Source: Candidatus Rothia avicola (lineage in GTDB: Bacteria; Actinomycetota; Actinomycetes; Actinomycetales; Micrococcaceae). From it: DNA of 64,000 nt. The DNA lies in assembly GCA_019115985.1 (NCBI GenBank), contig DXCN01000061.1, positions 1-64,000 on the forward strand, given 5' to 3'. The notes under the pieces were generated by a model. The model had not been told where the DNA came from. It worked only from the letters and a program-made list of their open reading frames with translations, and made no database searches. How positions within the stretch are numbered: position 1 is the first letter of the stretch; every line of letters begins with the position of its first letter. The translations under genes were made by a program, and so were the position numbers. This document shows positions 42,261 to 51,079 of the stretch, piece by piece.

Positions 42261-42971
42261 CTAGCAGGTGCCGCTGGTAATCTTCTGGTCGTTGCCGGCG
42301 TTAGAGTCCGGCAGGATGGGGCCATTACCGTTGAAGTAGAGGACCGTATCCTTGTTGTAGTTGGTGGAGTTACCCAGGTTGGACCACTGGATCGTGGGGT
42401 AGCACTGACCTTCGATGCGCAGGGGGGTGCGACGAGTATCATTAACCGAAGTGCCATAACGCTGAGGGATAGTAATCTTGGAGCTGTAGGACCCTAAATC
42501 ACTGGAAGAAGCAACGGTAACGGTGCTCTTGGGGGTGATGTTTGAAGAGCCAGCAGAGGCACTCCCATCCCAGATAAGGCGAGCCTGGCAGTTAACCCTA
42601 TCGACAGAGATATCTTGGTTTGCTGTCAAAGTAACGGTAAAGGTGCTGGCTCTGGTGCCCTTAGCCGGTGAAGTGGTAAGAGTCCAAGATCCATCGGAGG
42701 GGTAATTTACTCCGGGTACAGTTGCGCTACTGGCATTGAAAGTCCATGTGACGGTCTGACCTGCGTAAATCATGCCACTACTGCTTACGACATTGAGGTA
42801 AATTGAGGTGGTCTGAGAGTTTACATTGCCTTTGCCGAAAAAGAGACTACAAATAGATCCATAGGGGCTAGTGGAGGCGGCGTAGGCGGGAATCGCTGAG
42901 GTAGCAAGAACTGCAGGGGCGGCCCAGGCAGCGCCTTTAGCCAAATTACGGCGTGAAACCGATGCGGGCAT
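42261..42971 (-). CDS. Tat-signal exported protein of unknown function
   Basis: A 236-residue protein. The N-terminus MPASVSRRNLAKGAAWAAPA is a twin-arginine signal with cleavage expected after AIPAYA (about 31). The mature part is Ser/Thr/Asn-rich, likely beta-sheet, with four cysteines that could form disulphides (about 41, 132, 201, 236). This leader type (SRRNLxKGAAWAAPAV) is common in small secreted proteins of Micrococcales. Base composition is lower in GC than that of neighbours. Role unknown; a surface or adhesion role is only a guess. Confidence 0.82.
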   Translation of the reverse strand: MPASVSRRNLAKGAAWAAPAVLATSAIPAYAASTSPYGSICSLFFGKGNVNSQTTSIYLNVVSSSGMIYAGQTVTWTFNASSATVPGVNYPSDGSWTLTTSPAKGTRASTFTVTLTANQDISVDRVNCQARLIWDGSASAGSSNITPKSTVTVASSSDLGSYSSKITIPQRYGTSVNDTRRTPLRIEGQCYPTIQWSNLGNSTNYNKDTVLYFNGNGPILPDSNAGNDQKITSGTC

Positions 42972-43286
42972 AAGAAGAAGTACCTTATCTTTTGAAAAAT
43001 CTTACATCTAAGAGGAGCCGTTCCCTAATTTTTGAGATGACTCTACTCGATTCTACTGAAAAATCTTAGAAGAACTGTGCAAAAGCCCCATATTAACACA
43101 CACTATTTAAGTGACTTGTTTCAAGTGGCCTGGCCTGGTCAGGTAAAAATAGAGAGGTGTTGTTTGCTTCCCAAGGCCCTCTGTGGTGGAAATCACAGGG
43201 ATGAACTGGGTCTAGCTTCTTGAATTATAATGAAATATAGGGTAAACAACGGCGGCTTGATAGGCTAAATAGTTAAACTGGTAGTT
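42972..43286. promoter_or_regulatory. Divergent promoter region with CRP/GlxR-like site
   Basis: This AT-rich 315-bp gap serves the Tat-protein gene and the M20 gene. At 43182-43197 it reads TGTGGTGGAAATCACA, one mismatch from the CRP/GlxR consensus TGTGA-N6-TCACA. A TATAAT lies at about 43226 and other -10-like sequences nearby, toward the M20 gene. Promoter assignment is tentative. Confidence 0.45.
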
Positions 43287-44516
43287 ATGGTTTCTCTACA
43301 TATTACTGACGGTATCTTGGGTTTGCACCCTGCCAGCCGTAGTTTTAAAGACTCCGTTCAGTCGCTACTGCCTGAACTCATAGATTTCCGCCGTCAGGTG
43401 CATCAGAACCCTGAGCTGTCCTACCTTGAGAACAAGACGACCGAGCGTATTTTCCGTACCCTCACCGAGGCGGGGCTGGCACCCAAGCATTTGAAGGGAA
43501 CCGGTTGCTATGTTGATGTAGGTTCTGGCCCGATGGCCGCTGCCCTGCGCGCCGATATCGATGCCCTGCCTATTCAGGAGGAAACTGACCTGCCCTACGC
43601 TTCTCAGGTCGATGGCGTCATGCATGCCTGCGGTCACGATATTCACCAGACCGTCATGCTGGGGGTTGCTATTGCCCTGCACCGCCTTCACCAGGAGCTT
43701 CCCCTGGGCGGCACTGTGCGTATTATTTTCCAGCCGGCTGAGGAACAGCTGCCCGGCGGGGCCGTGGACGTCATTGCCCAGGGCATCCTTGAGGGTGTGC
43801 CCCGCGCCTTTGCCCTGCACTGCGAACCCAAGGTTGACGTGGGCAAAATTGGTACCCGCATCGGTGCTATCACGAGCGCCTCCGACACCATCAAAATCAC
43901 TCTTAAGGGCCGCGGCGGTCATACCTCCCGCCCGCACCTGACCGAGGACGTCATCTACGCTCTCTCCCAAATCGCGATTAACGTACCTGCTGTGCTCTCG
44001 CGCAAGACGGACGTCCGCTCCGGCGTGCTGGTTGCCTGGGGGCAGGTTGAGGCGGGGGTAGCTCCTAACGCTATTCCGTCTACCGCTTTCTTGGCGGGTA
44101 CCATGCGCTGCCTGGATGCGGACGTCTGGAAGCAGGCCGGTGCCATGCTCGATGAGGTGGTCGACCAGATTGCTGCCCCCTACAACGTAGAGGTTGAGCT
44201 TGAGCACTACCGGGGGGTTCCGCCGTCCGTCAATACCGAAGATGAGGTTGCCATGGTTGAGGCGGCCTCCCGCGCGGAACTGGGGGAGGATTCCGTGGTG
44301 CTGGTGGAGCAGTCCATGGGCGGGGAAGATTTCGCCTGGATGCTCCAGGAGGTTCCCGGCGCCCTGATTCGTTTGGGTACCCGAGTGCCCGGTGGGGTGA
44401 CCTACGATCTGCACCGGGGCGACTACGCGCCGGACGAGCGCGCGATCGAGTACGGAGTGCAGGTCATGGCGGCGACCGCGCTGCGGGCTATCCGCTCGGA
44501 GCTGTCTCGCAGCTAA
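43287..44516 (+). CDS. M20-family amidohydrolase (peptidase/aminoacylase-like)
   Basis: Zinc or manganese amidohydrolase of the M20D group (N-acyl amino acid or IAA-amino acid hydrolase type), 409 residues. Metal-binding motif HACGHDIHQTVML (about 113-125), catalytic Glu pair in FQPAEEQLPGGAV (about 150-156), His in RGGHTSRPH, and the C-terminal metal ligand region MGGEDFAWML (about 344-353). N-terminal DFRRQVHQNPELSYLENKT is typical. Substrate unknown. It is followed by a small terminator. Confidence 0.92.
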   Translation: MVSLHITDGILGLHPASRSFKDSVQSLLPELIDFRRQVHQNPELSYLENKTTERIFRTLTEAGLAPKHLKGTGCYVDVGSGPMAAALRADIDALPIQEETDLPYASQVDGVMHACGHDIHQTVMLGVAIALHRLHQELPLGGTVRIIFQPAEEQLPGGAVDVIAQGILEGVPRAFALHCEPKVDVGKIGTRIGAITSASDTIKITLKGRGGHTSRPHLTEDVIYALSQIAINVPAVLSRKTDVRSGVLVAWGQVEAGVAPNAIPSTAFLAGTMRCLDADVWKQAGAMLDEVVDQIAAPYNVEVELEHYRGVPPSVNTEDEVAMVEAASRAELGEDSVVLVEQSMGGEDFAWMLQEVPGALIRLGTRVPGGVTYDLHRGDYAPDERAIEYGVQVMAATALRAIRSELSRS

Positions 44517-44818
44517 CCTCCAGTAGGTTACCGGCTGGTAACTTTTTTAGAAAATTTTTGAGAGGGCAGGGCGCCCGCCTCTGCTATCCGGGGTGGCCTC
44601 CTACCCTCTGTGATTAGCTTAAACGCCCAAGCAGTGTGATTAAACAGCAGGGGCGTGTTGTGCGCTTCACGTTTTTTAAGGTAAATCGGGGGTGAATGGG
44701 AAGCTGAATCACACTAAGATGTGTTGTGTTACGCAAAATTTTCTCTGAAAGCACCTTCACACACAGTTGGCGTAAACTATGCGCCGTTCGCTTTCAGGGC
44801 CGTACGAAAAGGACCTTC
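44517..44818 (+). promoter_or_regulatory. Terminator plus upstream region of the BMP lipoprotein gene
   Basis: After the terminator at 44527-44548, this gap holds three copies of TGTGATT: 44609-44616 and 44635-44642 (direct, TGTGATTA) and 44707-44713 (inverted). They look like half-sites for a regulator of nucleoside uptake, possibly CRP/GlxR-like. The lipoprotein start is preceded by AAAGGA. Confidence 0.4.
44527..44548 (+). terminator. Short terminator after the M20 gene
   Basis: Arms GTTACC (44527-44532) and GGTAAC (44537-44542) with loop GGCT, followed directly by six T. Confidence 0.75.
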
Positions 44819-45916
44819 ATGGCTTTCTCACGTAAGCACGTTGCATCCACCGGCTCTATCCTGGGTGTCTCAGCCCTGCTGCTGTCAGCATGTGGTGCTG
44901 CCCCCGAAGAATCATCCGCATCTTCTAGCGAGAACAGCGACTACCTGGGTTGCATCGTTTCTGACTTCGGTGGCTTCAACGACAAGTCCTTCAACCAGAA
45001 CTCCTACAAGGGTCTGAAGGACGCTGTCGCCGAATACGGCATCGAGTACAAGGAAGCTCAGTCAGCCTCAGATACCGACTACGGCCCCAACGTTAACCAG
45101 ATGGTTCAGTCAGGCTGCAACCTGACCATCACCGTTGGCTTCAACCTGGCTAAGACTACTCAGGAAGTAGCTACCCAGAACCCCGACACGCACTTCACCA
45201 TCGTTGACGATAACTCTATCGAGCTCGACAACGTCCGCCCCATCGTATTCGACACCGCCCAGGCTGCCTTCCAGGCAGGCTACCTGGCCGCTGCCCAGAC
45301 CAAGACCGGTAAGGTTGCAACCTACGGCGGCGCTGAATACCCCACCGTGACTATCTTCATGGACGGTTTTGCTCAGGGCGTTGCCTACTACAACGAGCAG
45401 AAGGGCGCCAACGTTGAGGTACTCGGCTGGAACACCGAGAGCCAGTCAGGTACCTTCACCGGTGACTTCGAGGACGCCTCAAAGGGCAAGGTTAACACCC
45501 AGAACTTCCTCGATCAGGGCGCAGACATCATCCTGCCCGTAGCTGGCCCCGTAGGTTCCGGTACCCTTGAAGCTGTTAAGGAATACAACGCTACTAACCC
45601 CGAAAACCCTGCCTCTGTTGTTTGGGTTGACGCTGACGGCGTTGAAACCAACCCCGATTACGCTGATATCATCCTGACTTCTATCCTCAAGAAGATGGAT
45701 ACCGCAGTTACCGAAACCATCAAGGCTGACCTGGACGGCAACTTCACCTCCGACGCCTACATTGGCACCCTGGAGAACGACGGCGTTGGCCTGGCCCCCT
45801 TCCACAGCTTCGAATCAGCAGTCTCAGACGAGGCCAAGGCTGAGCTCGATAAGATCAAGGAAGACATCATCTCAGGTGCCATCAAGGTCGAAACCGCAGG
45901 TACCCCCACCGCCTAA
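44819..45916 (+). CDS. BMP/PnrA-family nucleoside-binding lipoprotein
   Basis: Extracellular solute-binding lipoprotein of an ABC importer, 365 residues. Lipobox LLLSACG (Cys about 24). Then the BMP core: DYLGCIVSDFGGFNDKSFNQ (about 40-60), GFNLAKTTQEVA, FDTAQAAFQAGYLAA and GYLAAAQTKTGKVATYGGAE, as in PnrA. ATG 44819 with AAAGGA is chosen over the open extension to 44726. A terminator-like hairpin after it and the downstream ATPase and permeases suggest that the lipoprotein is made in excess. cdd, deoA and add downstream support nucleosides as ligand (inference). Confidence 0.93.
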   Translation: MAFSRKHVASTGSILGVSALLLSACGAAPEESSASSSENSDYLGCIVSDFGGFNDKSFNQNSYKGLKDAVAEYGIEYKEAQSASDTDYGPNVNQMVQSGCNLTITVGFNLAKTTQEVATQNPDTHFTIVDDNSIELDNVRPIVFDTAQAAFQAGYLAAAQTKTGKVATYGGAEYPTVTIFMDGFAQGVAYYNEQKGANVEVLGWNTESQSGTFTGDFEDASKGKVNTQNFLDQGADIILPVAGPVGSGTLEAVKEYNATNPENPASVVWVDADGVETNPDYADIILTSILKKMDTAVTETIKADLDGNFTSDAYIGTLENDGVGLAPFHSFESAVSDEAKAELDKIKEDIISGAIKVETAGTPTA

Positions 45917-45944
45917 ACAGCTAGGTTAGCCGCAGGCTACTCAC

Positions 45945-45982
45945 AACGGCTCACACCCTCGAAACGAGAGGTGTGAGCCGTT
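45945..45982 (+). terminator. Hairpin between BMP lipoprotein and its ATPase gene
   Basis: Perfect 13-bp arms (45945-45957 and 45970-45982) with extra pairing CTCG/CGAG inside, followed by TTT. It probably lets only part of the transcription reach the transporter genes. Confidence 0.75.
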
Positions 45983-46122
45983 TGTCTGGCAAGCGGTCCT
46001 GCTCTTGCAGACAGCCTTTAGGGTAGGGGCCTAAACCGCTAAACTAGGCACAAACACTCCTTCACTCTGCAGCCTCCACCGGGCCGTAGCGTGCGTCCGG
46101 TTCTCACACAGAAAGCCACCCC

Positions 46123-47739
46123 ATGAAACTCGAACTGCGCAAGGTCACCAAACGTTTCGGTGACTTTACCGCGAACGACAGCATCGACCTTGTGGTCCGC
46201 CCCGGCACAGTACACTGTCTACTGGGCGAAAACGGTGCAGGTAAGTCCACTCTCATGAACGTTATCTTCGGTCTGTACCGGCCTACCGAAGGTCAGCTGT
46301 TCATCGATGACCAGCCGGTTGAGTTCTCTGGCCCCTCAGACGCTATGGCAGCAGGCATCGGTATGGTACACCAGCACTTTATGCTGGTACCTGTTTTCAC
46401 CGTCGCCGAGAATGTGGCTCTGGGTTCTGAATCTCTCAAGGGCGGTACCCTCGACCTTGAGACCACCCGCCGTAAGATTCGTGAGATTTCTGACCGCTAC
46501 GGTTTTGCGGTTGACCCCGACGCCATCGTTGAAGACCTGCCCGTTGGTGTGCAGCAGCGCGTTGAAATCATCAAGGCCCTTGTCCGTGATGCCGAAATTC
46601 TTATTCTTGACGAGCCCACTGCCGTGCTTACCCCGGCAGAAACAGACCAGCTGCTGGGTATCATGGACCAGCTCCGCAAGGACGGCAAGTCCCTGCTCTT
46701 CATCTCCCACAAGCTCCGCGAAGTCCGTGAAATTTCGGATGACATCACCGTCATCCGTCGCGGCAAGGTCGTGGGCCATGCTGATTCCTCCATGTCGACC
46801 ACCGAACTAGCCTCGCTCATGGTGGGTAAGGCCGTGCAGCTGACCGTTGAGAAGGACGCCGCCCAGACCAACGACCAGACTTTTGCCGTTGAAAACCTCA
46901 CCCTGGTTGCAGAGAACGGCGTACCCCTGCTCAAGGACGTCAGTTTCACCGTGCACGGCGGCGAAATTCTCGCCGTTGCCGGTGTGCAGGGTAACGGCCA
47001 GACTGAACTAGCAGAATCTATTATCGGTCTGCACCCCAAAGCCACCGGCTCTATGAAGCTCAACGGCACCGAGCTGCTGGGCATGACCACCAAGCAGGTC
47101 CTGCGTACCGGTGTCGGCTTCGTGCCCGAAGACCGCAGCAAGGACGGCCTCGTCGGATCCTTCTCTATCTCAGAGAACCTAATCCTCGACCTCTTTGACA
47201 CCAAAGACTTCTCATCGGCAGGCACCCTCAACCGGGCCAAGATCTCAGCTAATGCCGACCGGGCAGGAACCGAGTTCGACATCCGCATGGGCTCCAAGGA
47301 GCACACCGCCTCGACTTTATCCGGCGGTAACCAGCAGAAGATTGTTGTAGCTCGTGAACTTTCCCGCCCGCTCGAACTCTTCGTCGCTTCCCAGCCCACC
47401 CGCGGCGTCGACGTCGGCTCCATCGAGTTCATCCACAAGCGCATCGTCGAAGAACGAGACAAGGGCGTGCCCGTCATCATCGTCTCCACCGAACTCGACG
47501 AGGTTTACGGACTAGCTGACCGCATCGCCGTCTTCTTCCACGGCGAACTCATGGGCATCGTCCCGCCCAGCACGCCCCGCTCCGTGCTCGGCCAGATGAT
47601 GGCAGGAGCCACCTACGAAGAAGCCCTCGCAGCAGCCGCAGAACACGAAGAAGAAGCCCCCAGCGCTTCCCACACCAAGCACCTGGCAACTACCCCCGAG
47701 ACCCCCTGGGCAGAAGGAGAAGAGAATGAGCGAGCATAA
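46123..47739 (+). CDS. Nucleoside ABC importer ATP-binding protein (tandem ABC)
   Basis: Cytosolic ATPase, 538 residues, with two fused ABC domains as in RbsA/NupA-type importers. Domain 1 has Walker A GENGAGKST (about 35-43), signature variant LPVGVQQRVEI (about 140) and Walker B LILDEPT. Domain 2 has the degenerate Walker A GVQGNGQTE, signature LSGGNQQK (about 398-405) and ASQPTRGVDVG in place of the usual Walker B. It overlaps the next permease by 14 bases, so the operon is tight. Confidence 0.95.
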   Translation: MKLELRKVTKRFGDFTANDSIDLVVRPGTVHCLLGENGAGKSTLMNVIFGLYRPTEGQLFIDDQPVEFSGPSDAMAAGIGMVHQHFMLVPVFTVAENVALGSESLKGGTLDLETTRRKIREISDRYGFAVDPDAIVEDLPVGVQQRVEIIKALVRDAEILILDEPTAVLTPAETDQLLGIMDQLRKDGKSLLFISHKLREVREISDDITVIRRGKVVGHADSSMSTTELASLMVGKAVQLTVEKDAAQTNDQTFAVENLTLVAENGVPLLKDVSFTVHGGEILAVAGVQGNGQTELAESIIGLHPKATGSMKLNGTELLGMTTKQVLRTGVGFVPEDRSKDGLVGSFSISENLILDLFDTKDFSSAGTLNRAKISANADRAGTEFDIRMGSKEHTASTLSGGNQQKIVVARELSRPLELFVASQPTRGVDVGSIEFIHKRIVEERDKGVPVIIVSTELDEVYGLADRIAVFFHGELMGIVPPSTPRSVLGQMMAGATYEEALAAAAEHEEEAPSASHTKHLATTPETPWAEGEENERA

Positions 47740-49024
47740 GCCCGCAACCCCGCAGGTAGACCCTGCCCTCGCTGCCGATACGGCAGTCAAAACCCCGCCC
47801 CAGGACGTCCCCTCCCAGCTGGTAGCCACCGAGAAGCCCTCAACCTTCGCCCGCATTGCAGGTGGCAGTGTCGGCCTCTCCATCGGCGCAGCCCTGGCAG
47901 CCTTTATCGTCGGTGGCCTGCTCATTGCAGCGACCGACCCTGCCACCCAGAAGGCAGCGACCTACTTCTTCGCCCGCCCCATGGATACCATCAGCGCAGG
48001 TTTCAGCGCAGCCTACGAAGCCTACGTGGCCCTGCTCCAGGGTGCTATCTACAACCCCAACGGTAGAAGCTTCGCCCAGCAGATTCGCCCCATCACCGAA
48101 ACCCTCACCATGGCCACCCCGCTCATCTTTGCGGGCCTAGCAGTAGCCCTCTCCTTCCGAGCAGGCCTCTTCAACATTGGTGCCCAGGGCCAGATCATCC
48201 TTGGCGCTATCGTTTCAGGTTGGGTCGGCCTCAACGCTGGCCTGCCCCTGCCCGTCATGATTCCCCTGGTCATCCTTGGCGGTATCATCGGCGGCGCCAT
48301 CTGGGGCGGTATTATCGGCGTCCTCAAGGCTAAGACCGGAGCCCACGAAGTCATCCTGTCCATCATGATGAACTACATCGCCGCTAACCTGCTCACCTAC
48401 CTACTTAAAATCCCTGTCCTGCAGGCAGCCGGTAGCTCCAACCCCATCTCTGATTCCCTCCCCGAGAGCGCAGTCTTCCCCCTCCTCCTGGGTAACCCCT
48501 TCCGCCTCCACCTGGGCTTCATCGTTGCTATCCTGGCCGTCATCTTTGTCAGCTGGCTCCTGAACCGATCCACCATCGGCTTCCGCCTACGCGCAGTCGG
48601 CGCCAACCCCAATGCAGCCCGTACTGCAGGTATCTCCGTATCCTCCGGCTACATCATCGTTATGGCTATCTCCGGTGCCCTAGCAGGCCTGGCCGGCACC
48701 GCCCAGGTATCCGGTACCGAAAAAATTATCACTATCGGCATCGCCGGCTCACTGGGCTTCGACGCCATCACCGTAGCCCTGCTCGGACGCTCCACCCCCT
48801 GGGGCACCTTCTTCGCGGCGATCCTCTTCGGCGCCTTCCGTGCAGGCGGTGTTACCATGCAGGTCGCCACCGGTACTGACATCGATATTGTTCTGGTGCT
48901 CCAGGCTCTTATCGTCCTCTTCATCGCAGCGCCCCCGCTCGTCCGTTCCCTATTCCACCTGCCCGACCCCACCGGCAAGCCCAAGAAAAAGAAGTCAGCT
49001 AAGAAGAAGGCCGTGGAGGCATAA
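47726..49024 (+). CDS. Nucleoside ABC importer permease 1
   Basis: Membrane component of the BMP-type importer, 432 residues, with about ten membrane segments and a 50-residue hydrophilic N-terminus. Family blocks: PLIFAGLAVALSFRAGLFNI (about 130-150), GAQGQIILGAIVSGWVG and GAHEVILSIMMNYIAAN (about 210-226). It ends in a Lys-rich tail (KKKKSAKKKAVEA). The second permease begins two bases after the stop. Confidence 0.93.
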   Translation: MSEHKPATPQVDPALAADTAVKTPPQDVPSQLVATEKPSTFARIAGGSVGLSIGAALAAFIVGGLLIAATDPATQKAATYFFARPMDTISAGFSAAYEAYVALLQGAIYNPNGRSFAQQIRPITETLTMATPLIFAGLAVALSFRAGLFNIGAQGQIILGAIVSGWVGLNAGLPLPVMIPLVILGGIIGGAIWGGIIGVLKAKTGAHEVILSIMMNYIAANLLTYLLKIPVLQAAGSSNPISDSLPESAVFPLLLGNPFRLHLGFIVAILAVIFVSWLLNRSTIGFRLRAVGANPNAARTAGISVSSGYIIVMAISGALAGLAGTAQVSGTEKIITIGIAGSLGFDAITVALLGRSTPWGTFFAAILFGAFRAGGVTMQVATGTDIDIVLVLQALIVLFIAAPPLVRSLFHLPDPTGKPKKKKSAKKKAVEA

Positions 49025-49026
49025 CC

Positions 49027-50319
49027 ATGAGCGTCACTGCAACTCCCGAAACCACCGCCAGCACTTCAGAAGAAAAGCTGGTCGTCAAAAACTGGAAGAA
49101 CCCCATCATCTACGGGGTACTCTCCATTATCGGCACCCTGCTCATCGCCCTGCGCGCCCCTAAGAGCACCATCAGCCTAGGCATCAGCGACGGCGTCAGC
49201 TGGTTCTCCGTCGAACCCCTGAACATCAACCCCCAGATCTACGGCTGGGTAGCCTCCATCGTCATGCTGGCCCTCGCAGGCTACGCCCTGGTGACCACCA
49301 ACGCCGGTAAGGCCCCGGGCCGCTGGGTAGCGCCCCTCTTCTGGTTCTCCTTCGCCTCTGGCCTACTCATCTGGGCGATCGGTTCCACTGCTAAGCCGGA
49401 ACTCTCCCTGGTCTCCCTACTCAACGGCGCCGTGCTGCTCTCCATCCCCATGATCTTCGGCTCCATGGGCGGCCTGCTCTGCGAGCGCTCCGGCATCGTC
49501 AACATCGCCATCGAAGGCCAGCTCCTGCTGGGCGCCTTCTCCGCCGTCATCGTTGGCTCTACTACCGATAGTCCCTGGGCCGGCCTCATCGCAGCTATGG
49601 TTGGCGGTATGCTCGTCTCTGCCCTGTTGGCCCTCTTCTCCATCAAGTACCTGGTGGACCAGGTCATCGTGGGTGTCGTGGTCAACGTTCTGGTCTCAGG
49701 CCTCACCGGCTTCCTTTATGCCCGTGTCCTTGAGGCCAACGCCGCTACCCTCAACTCTGCGCCCAAGCTGCCGGCCTTCGCCATCCCCGGCCTCTCCGAG
49801 ATCCCTGTTCTGGGCCCCGTCCTCTTCAACCAGAACGTACTGGTCTACCTCATGTACATCGTGGTAGCCGTCATCTGGTTCGCCCTCAACAAGACCCGCT
49901 GGGGCCTACGCACCCGCGCCGTCGGAGAACACCCTAAGGCCGCCGACACCCTGGGCGTCAACGTCAACCGCCTACGCGCCACCAACGTGCTGCTGGCCGG
50001 TGCCGTAGCCGGTATGGGCGGCGCCTTCTTCACCCTGGTCTCCGTCTCCTCCTTCAACTCCGACATGACCGCAGGCCAGGGCTACATCGCCCTCGCCGCC
50101 CTCATCTTCGGCCGCTGGACTCCCATCGGAGCCCTCTCCGCCGCCCTCCTCTTCGGCTTCTCCCTCAACCTGCAGTTCGTCCTCTCCATCCTGGGCACCA
50201 GGGTGCCCACCGAACTGCTCGCCATGCTGCCCTACCTGGTCACCATCTTCGCGGTAGCCGGTCTGGTGGGGCGCTCCCGCGGCCCCGCCGCAGTGGGCAA
50301 GCCCTACATCAAGGAGTAG
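49027..50319 (+). CDS. Nucleoside ABC importer permease 2
   Basis: Second membrane component, 430 residues, about ten segments. Blocks typical of the family: SMGGLLCERSGIVNIAIEGQ (about 150-170), LVDQVIVGVVVNVLVSGLTG and TRAVGEHPKAADTLGVNVNR (about 296-316). The N-terminal 60 residues precede the first segment. Last gene of the importer operon, followed by a terminator. Confidence 0.93.
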   Translation: MSVTATPETTASTSEEKLVVKNWKNPIIYGVLSIIGTLLIALRAPKSTISLGISDGVSWFSVEPLNINPQIYGWVASIVMLALAGYALVTTNAGKAPGRWVAPLFWFSFASGLLIWAIGSTAKPELSLVSLLNGAVLLSIPMIFGSMGGLLCERSGIVNIAIEGQLLLGAFSAVIVGSTTDSPWAGLIAAMVGGMLVSALLALFSIKYLVDQVIVGVVVNVLVSGLTGFLYARVLEANAATLNSAPKLPAFAIPGLSEIPVLGPVLFNQNVLVYLMYIVVAVIWFALNKTRWGLRTRAVGEHPKAADTLGVNVNRLRATNVLLAGAVAGMGGAFFTLVSVSSFNSDMTAGQGYIALAALIFGRWTPIGALSAALLFGFSLNLQFVLSILGTRVPTELLAMLPYLVTIFAVAGLVGRSRGPAAVGKPYIKE

Positions 50320-50334
50320 GTCCGGACGGACGCG

Positions 50335-50367
50335 TGGCCGCCCCGCTTGCACAGCAAGGGGCGGCCA
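50335..50367 (+). terminator. Terminator of the nucleoside importer operon
   Basis: Arms TGGCCGCCCC (50335-50344) and GGGGCGGCCA (50358-50367), with further pairing of TTG/CAA inside the loop. No long T-tract. Confidence 0.75.
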
Positions 50368-50397
50368 CTGCCGTCTTAACATTGTTGGACCTGAGTA

Positions 50398-50574
50398 GGG
50401 AGGTGGAGGCGGACGCCCCGGCAGCCGACTGGCTGGGATGAGTAGGGTTTTCCGCGAAGCGAAACAGAAATCCCTGCGAATTAGCCGAGCCTGCGAGGCT
50501 ACATGAATCGCGTGCGAGCTCTGCGAGCCTGCGAGAAGGTTAGTCGGTAAAGGGGCATCCGTCTCCGCCTCCCC
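50398..50574. repeat. Intergenic element of nested inverted repeats (B)
   Basis: Imperfect outer arms (50398-50419 and 50552-50574, GC-rich, both ends reading GGGAGG outward) enclose a perfect inner pair CCGACT (50425-50430) and AGTCGG (50542-50547). The interior has repeats of GAGCCTGCGAG (from about 50487 and 50525). Parts such as CTGGCTGGGATGA and AACAGAAATCC resemble element A at 35513-35735. Non-coding. It sits between the importer terminator and cdd. Confidence 0.6.
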
Positions 50575-50604
50575 ATACCTGTAGAAAAACAAAGAAAGAT
50601 ACCA

Positions 50605-51006
50605 ATGACTACGCAAGACATTGACTGGGACCAGCTCACCGCTGCCGCCACCGCAGCCCTGGAGAACTCCTACTCGCCCTACTCCAACTTCGCGGTGGGG
50701 GCCGCAGCCCTAACCACCGACGGGCGCCTGATTACCGGCGCTAACATCGAAAACGCCTCCTATGGGATTACCCTCTGTGCCGAATGCTCCCTCATTTCCG
50801 AGCTCTTCCGCACCGGCGGTGGCAAGCTCGCGGCCTTTGCCTGTGTCGATAAGGACGGTAACGCCCTGATGCCCTGCGGCCGCTGCCGCCAGCTGCTCTA
50901 CGAACACAGCACCCCCGGCATGCTCCTGCGCTCCACCAGCGGAGTGCTCTCCATCGAGCAGATGCTGCCCGACGCTTTCGGCCCCGACCGCCTAGCTGCC
51001 CCCTAA
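50605..51006 (+). CDS. cdd: Cytidine deaminase
   Basis: Zinc enzyme converting (deoxy)cytidine to (deoxy)uridine, 133 residues, the homotetrameric short form. The zinc site is complete: C-A-E in LCAECSLISEL (about 56-60) and PCGRCRQLL (about 90-98). Substrate-binding block NSYSPYSNFAVGAA (about 20-33) is typical. It lies between the nucleoside importer and deoA, so imported nucleosides are its likely source. Confidence 0.97.
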   Translation: MTTQDIDWDQLTAAATAALENSYSPYSNFAVGAAALTTDGRLITGANIENASYGITLCAECSLISELFRTGGGKLAAFACVDKDGNALMPCGRCRQLLYEHSTPGMLLRSTSGVLSIEQMLPDAFGPDRLAAP

Positions 51007-51079
51007 CGTCCTTATCTTTCCCGTTCACTAACCGCTTTGCTCAGGCCATGCCCCGGCGCAAACTGGCATACTGGAAGAG

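Noticed and set aside
43365..44414. Minus-strand frame of 349 codons inside the M20 gene
   Set aside because: Antisense to conserved M20 motifs; no recognisable domain.
46497..47489. Minus-strand frame of 330 codons inside the ABC ATPase gene
   Set aside because: Fully antisense to a clear tandem ABC protein and Ser/Arg-rich without motifs.
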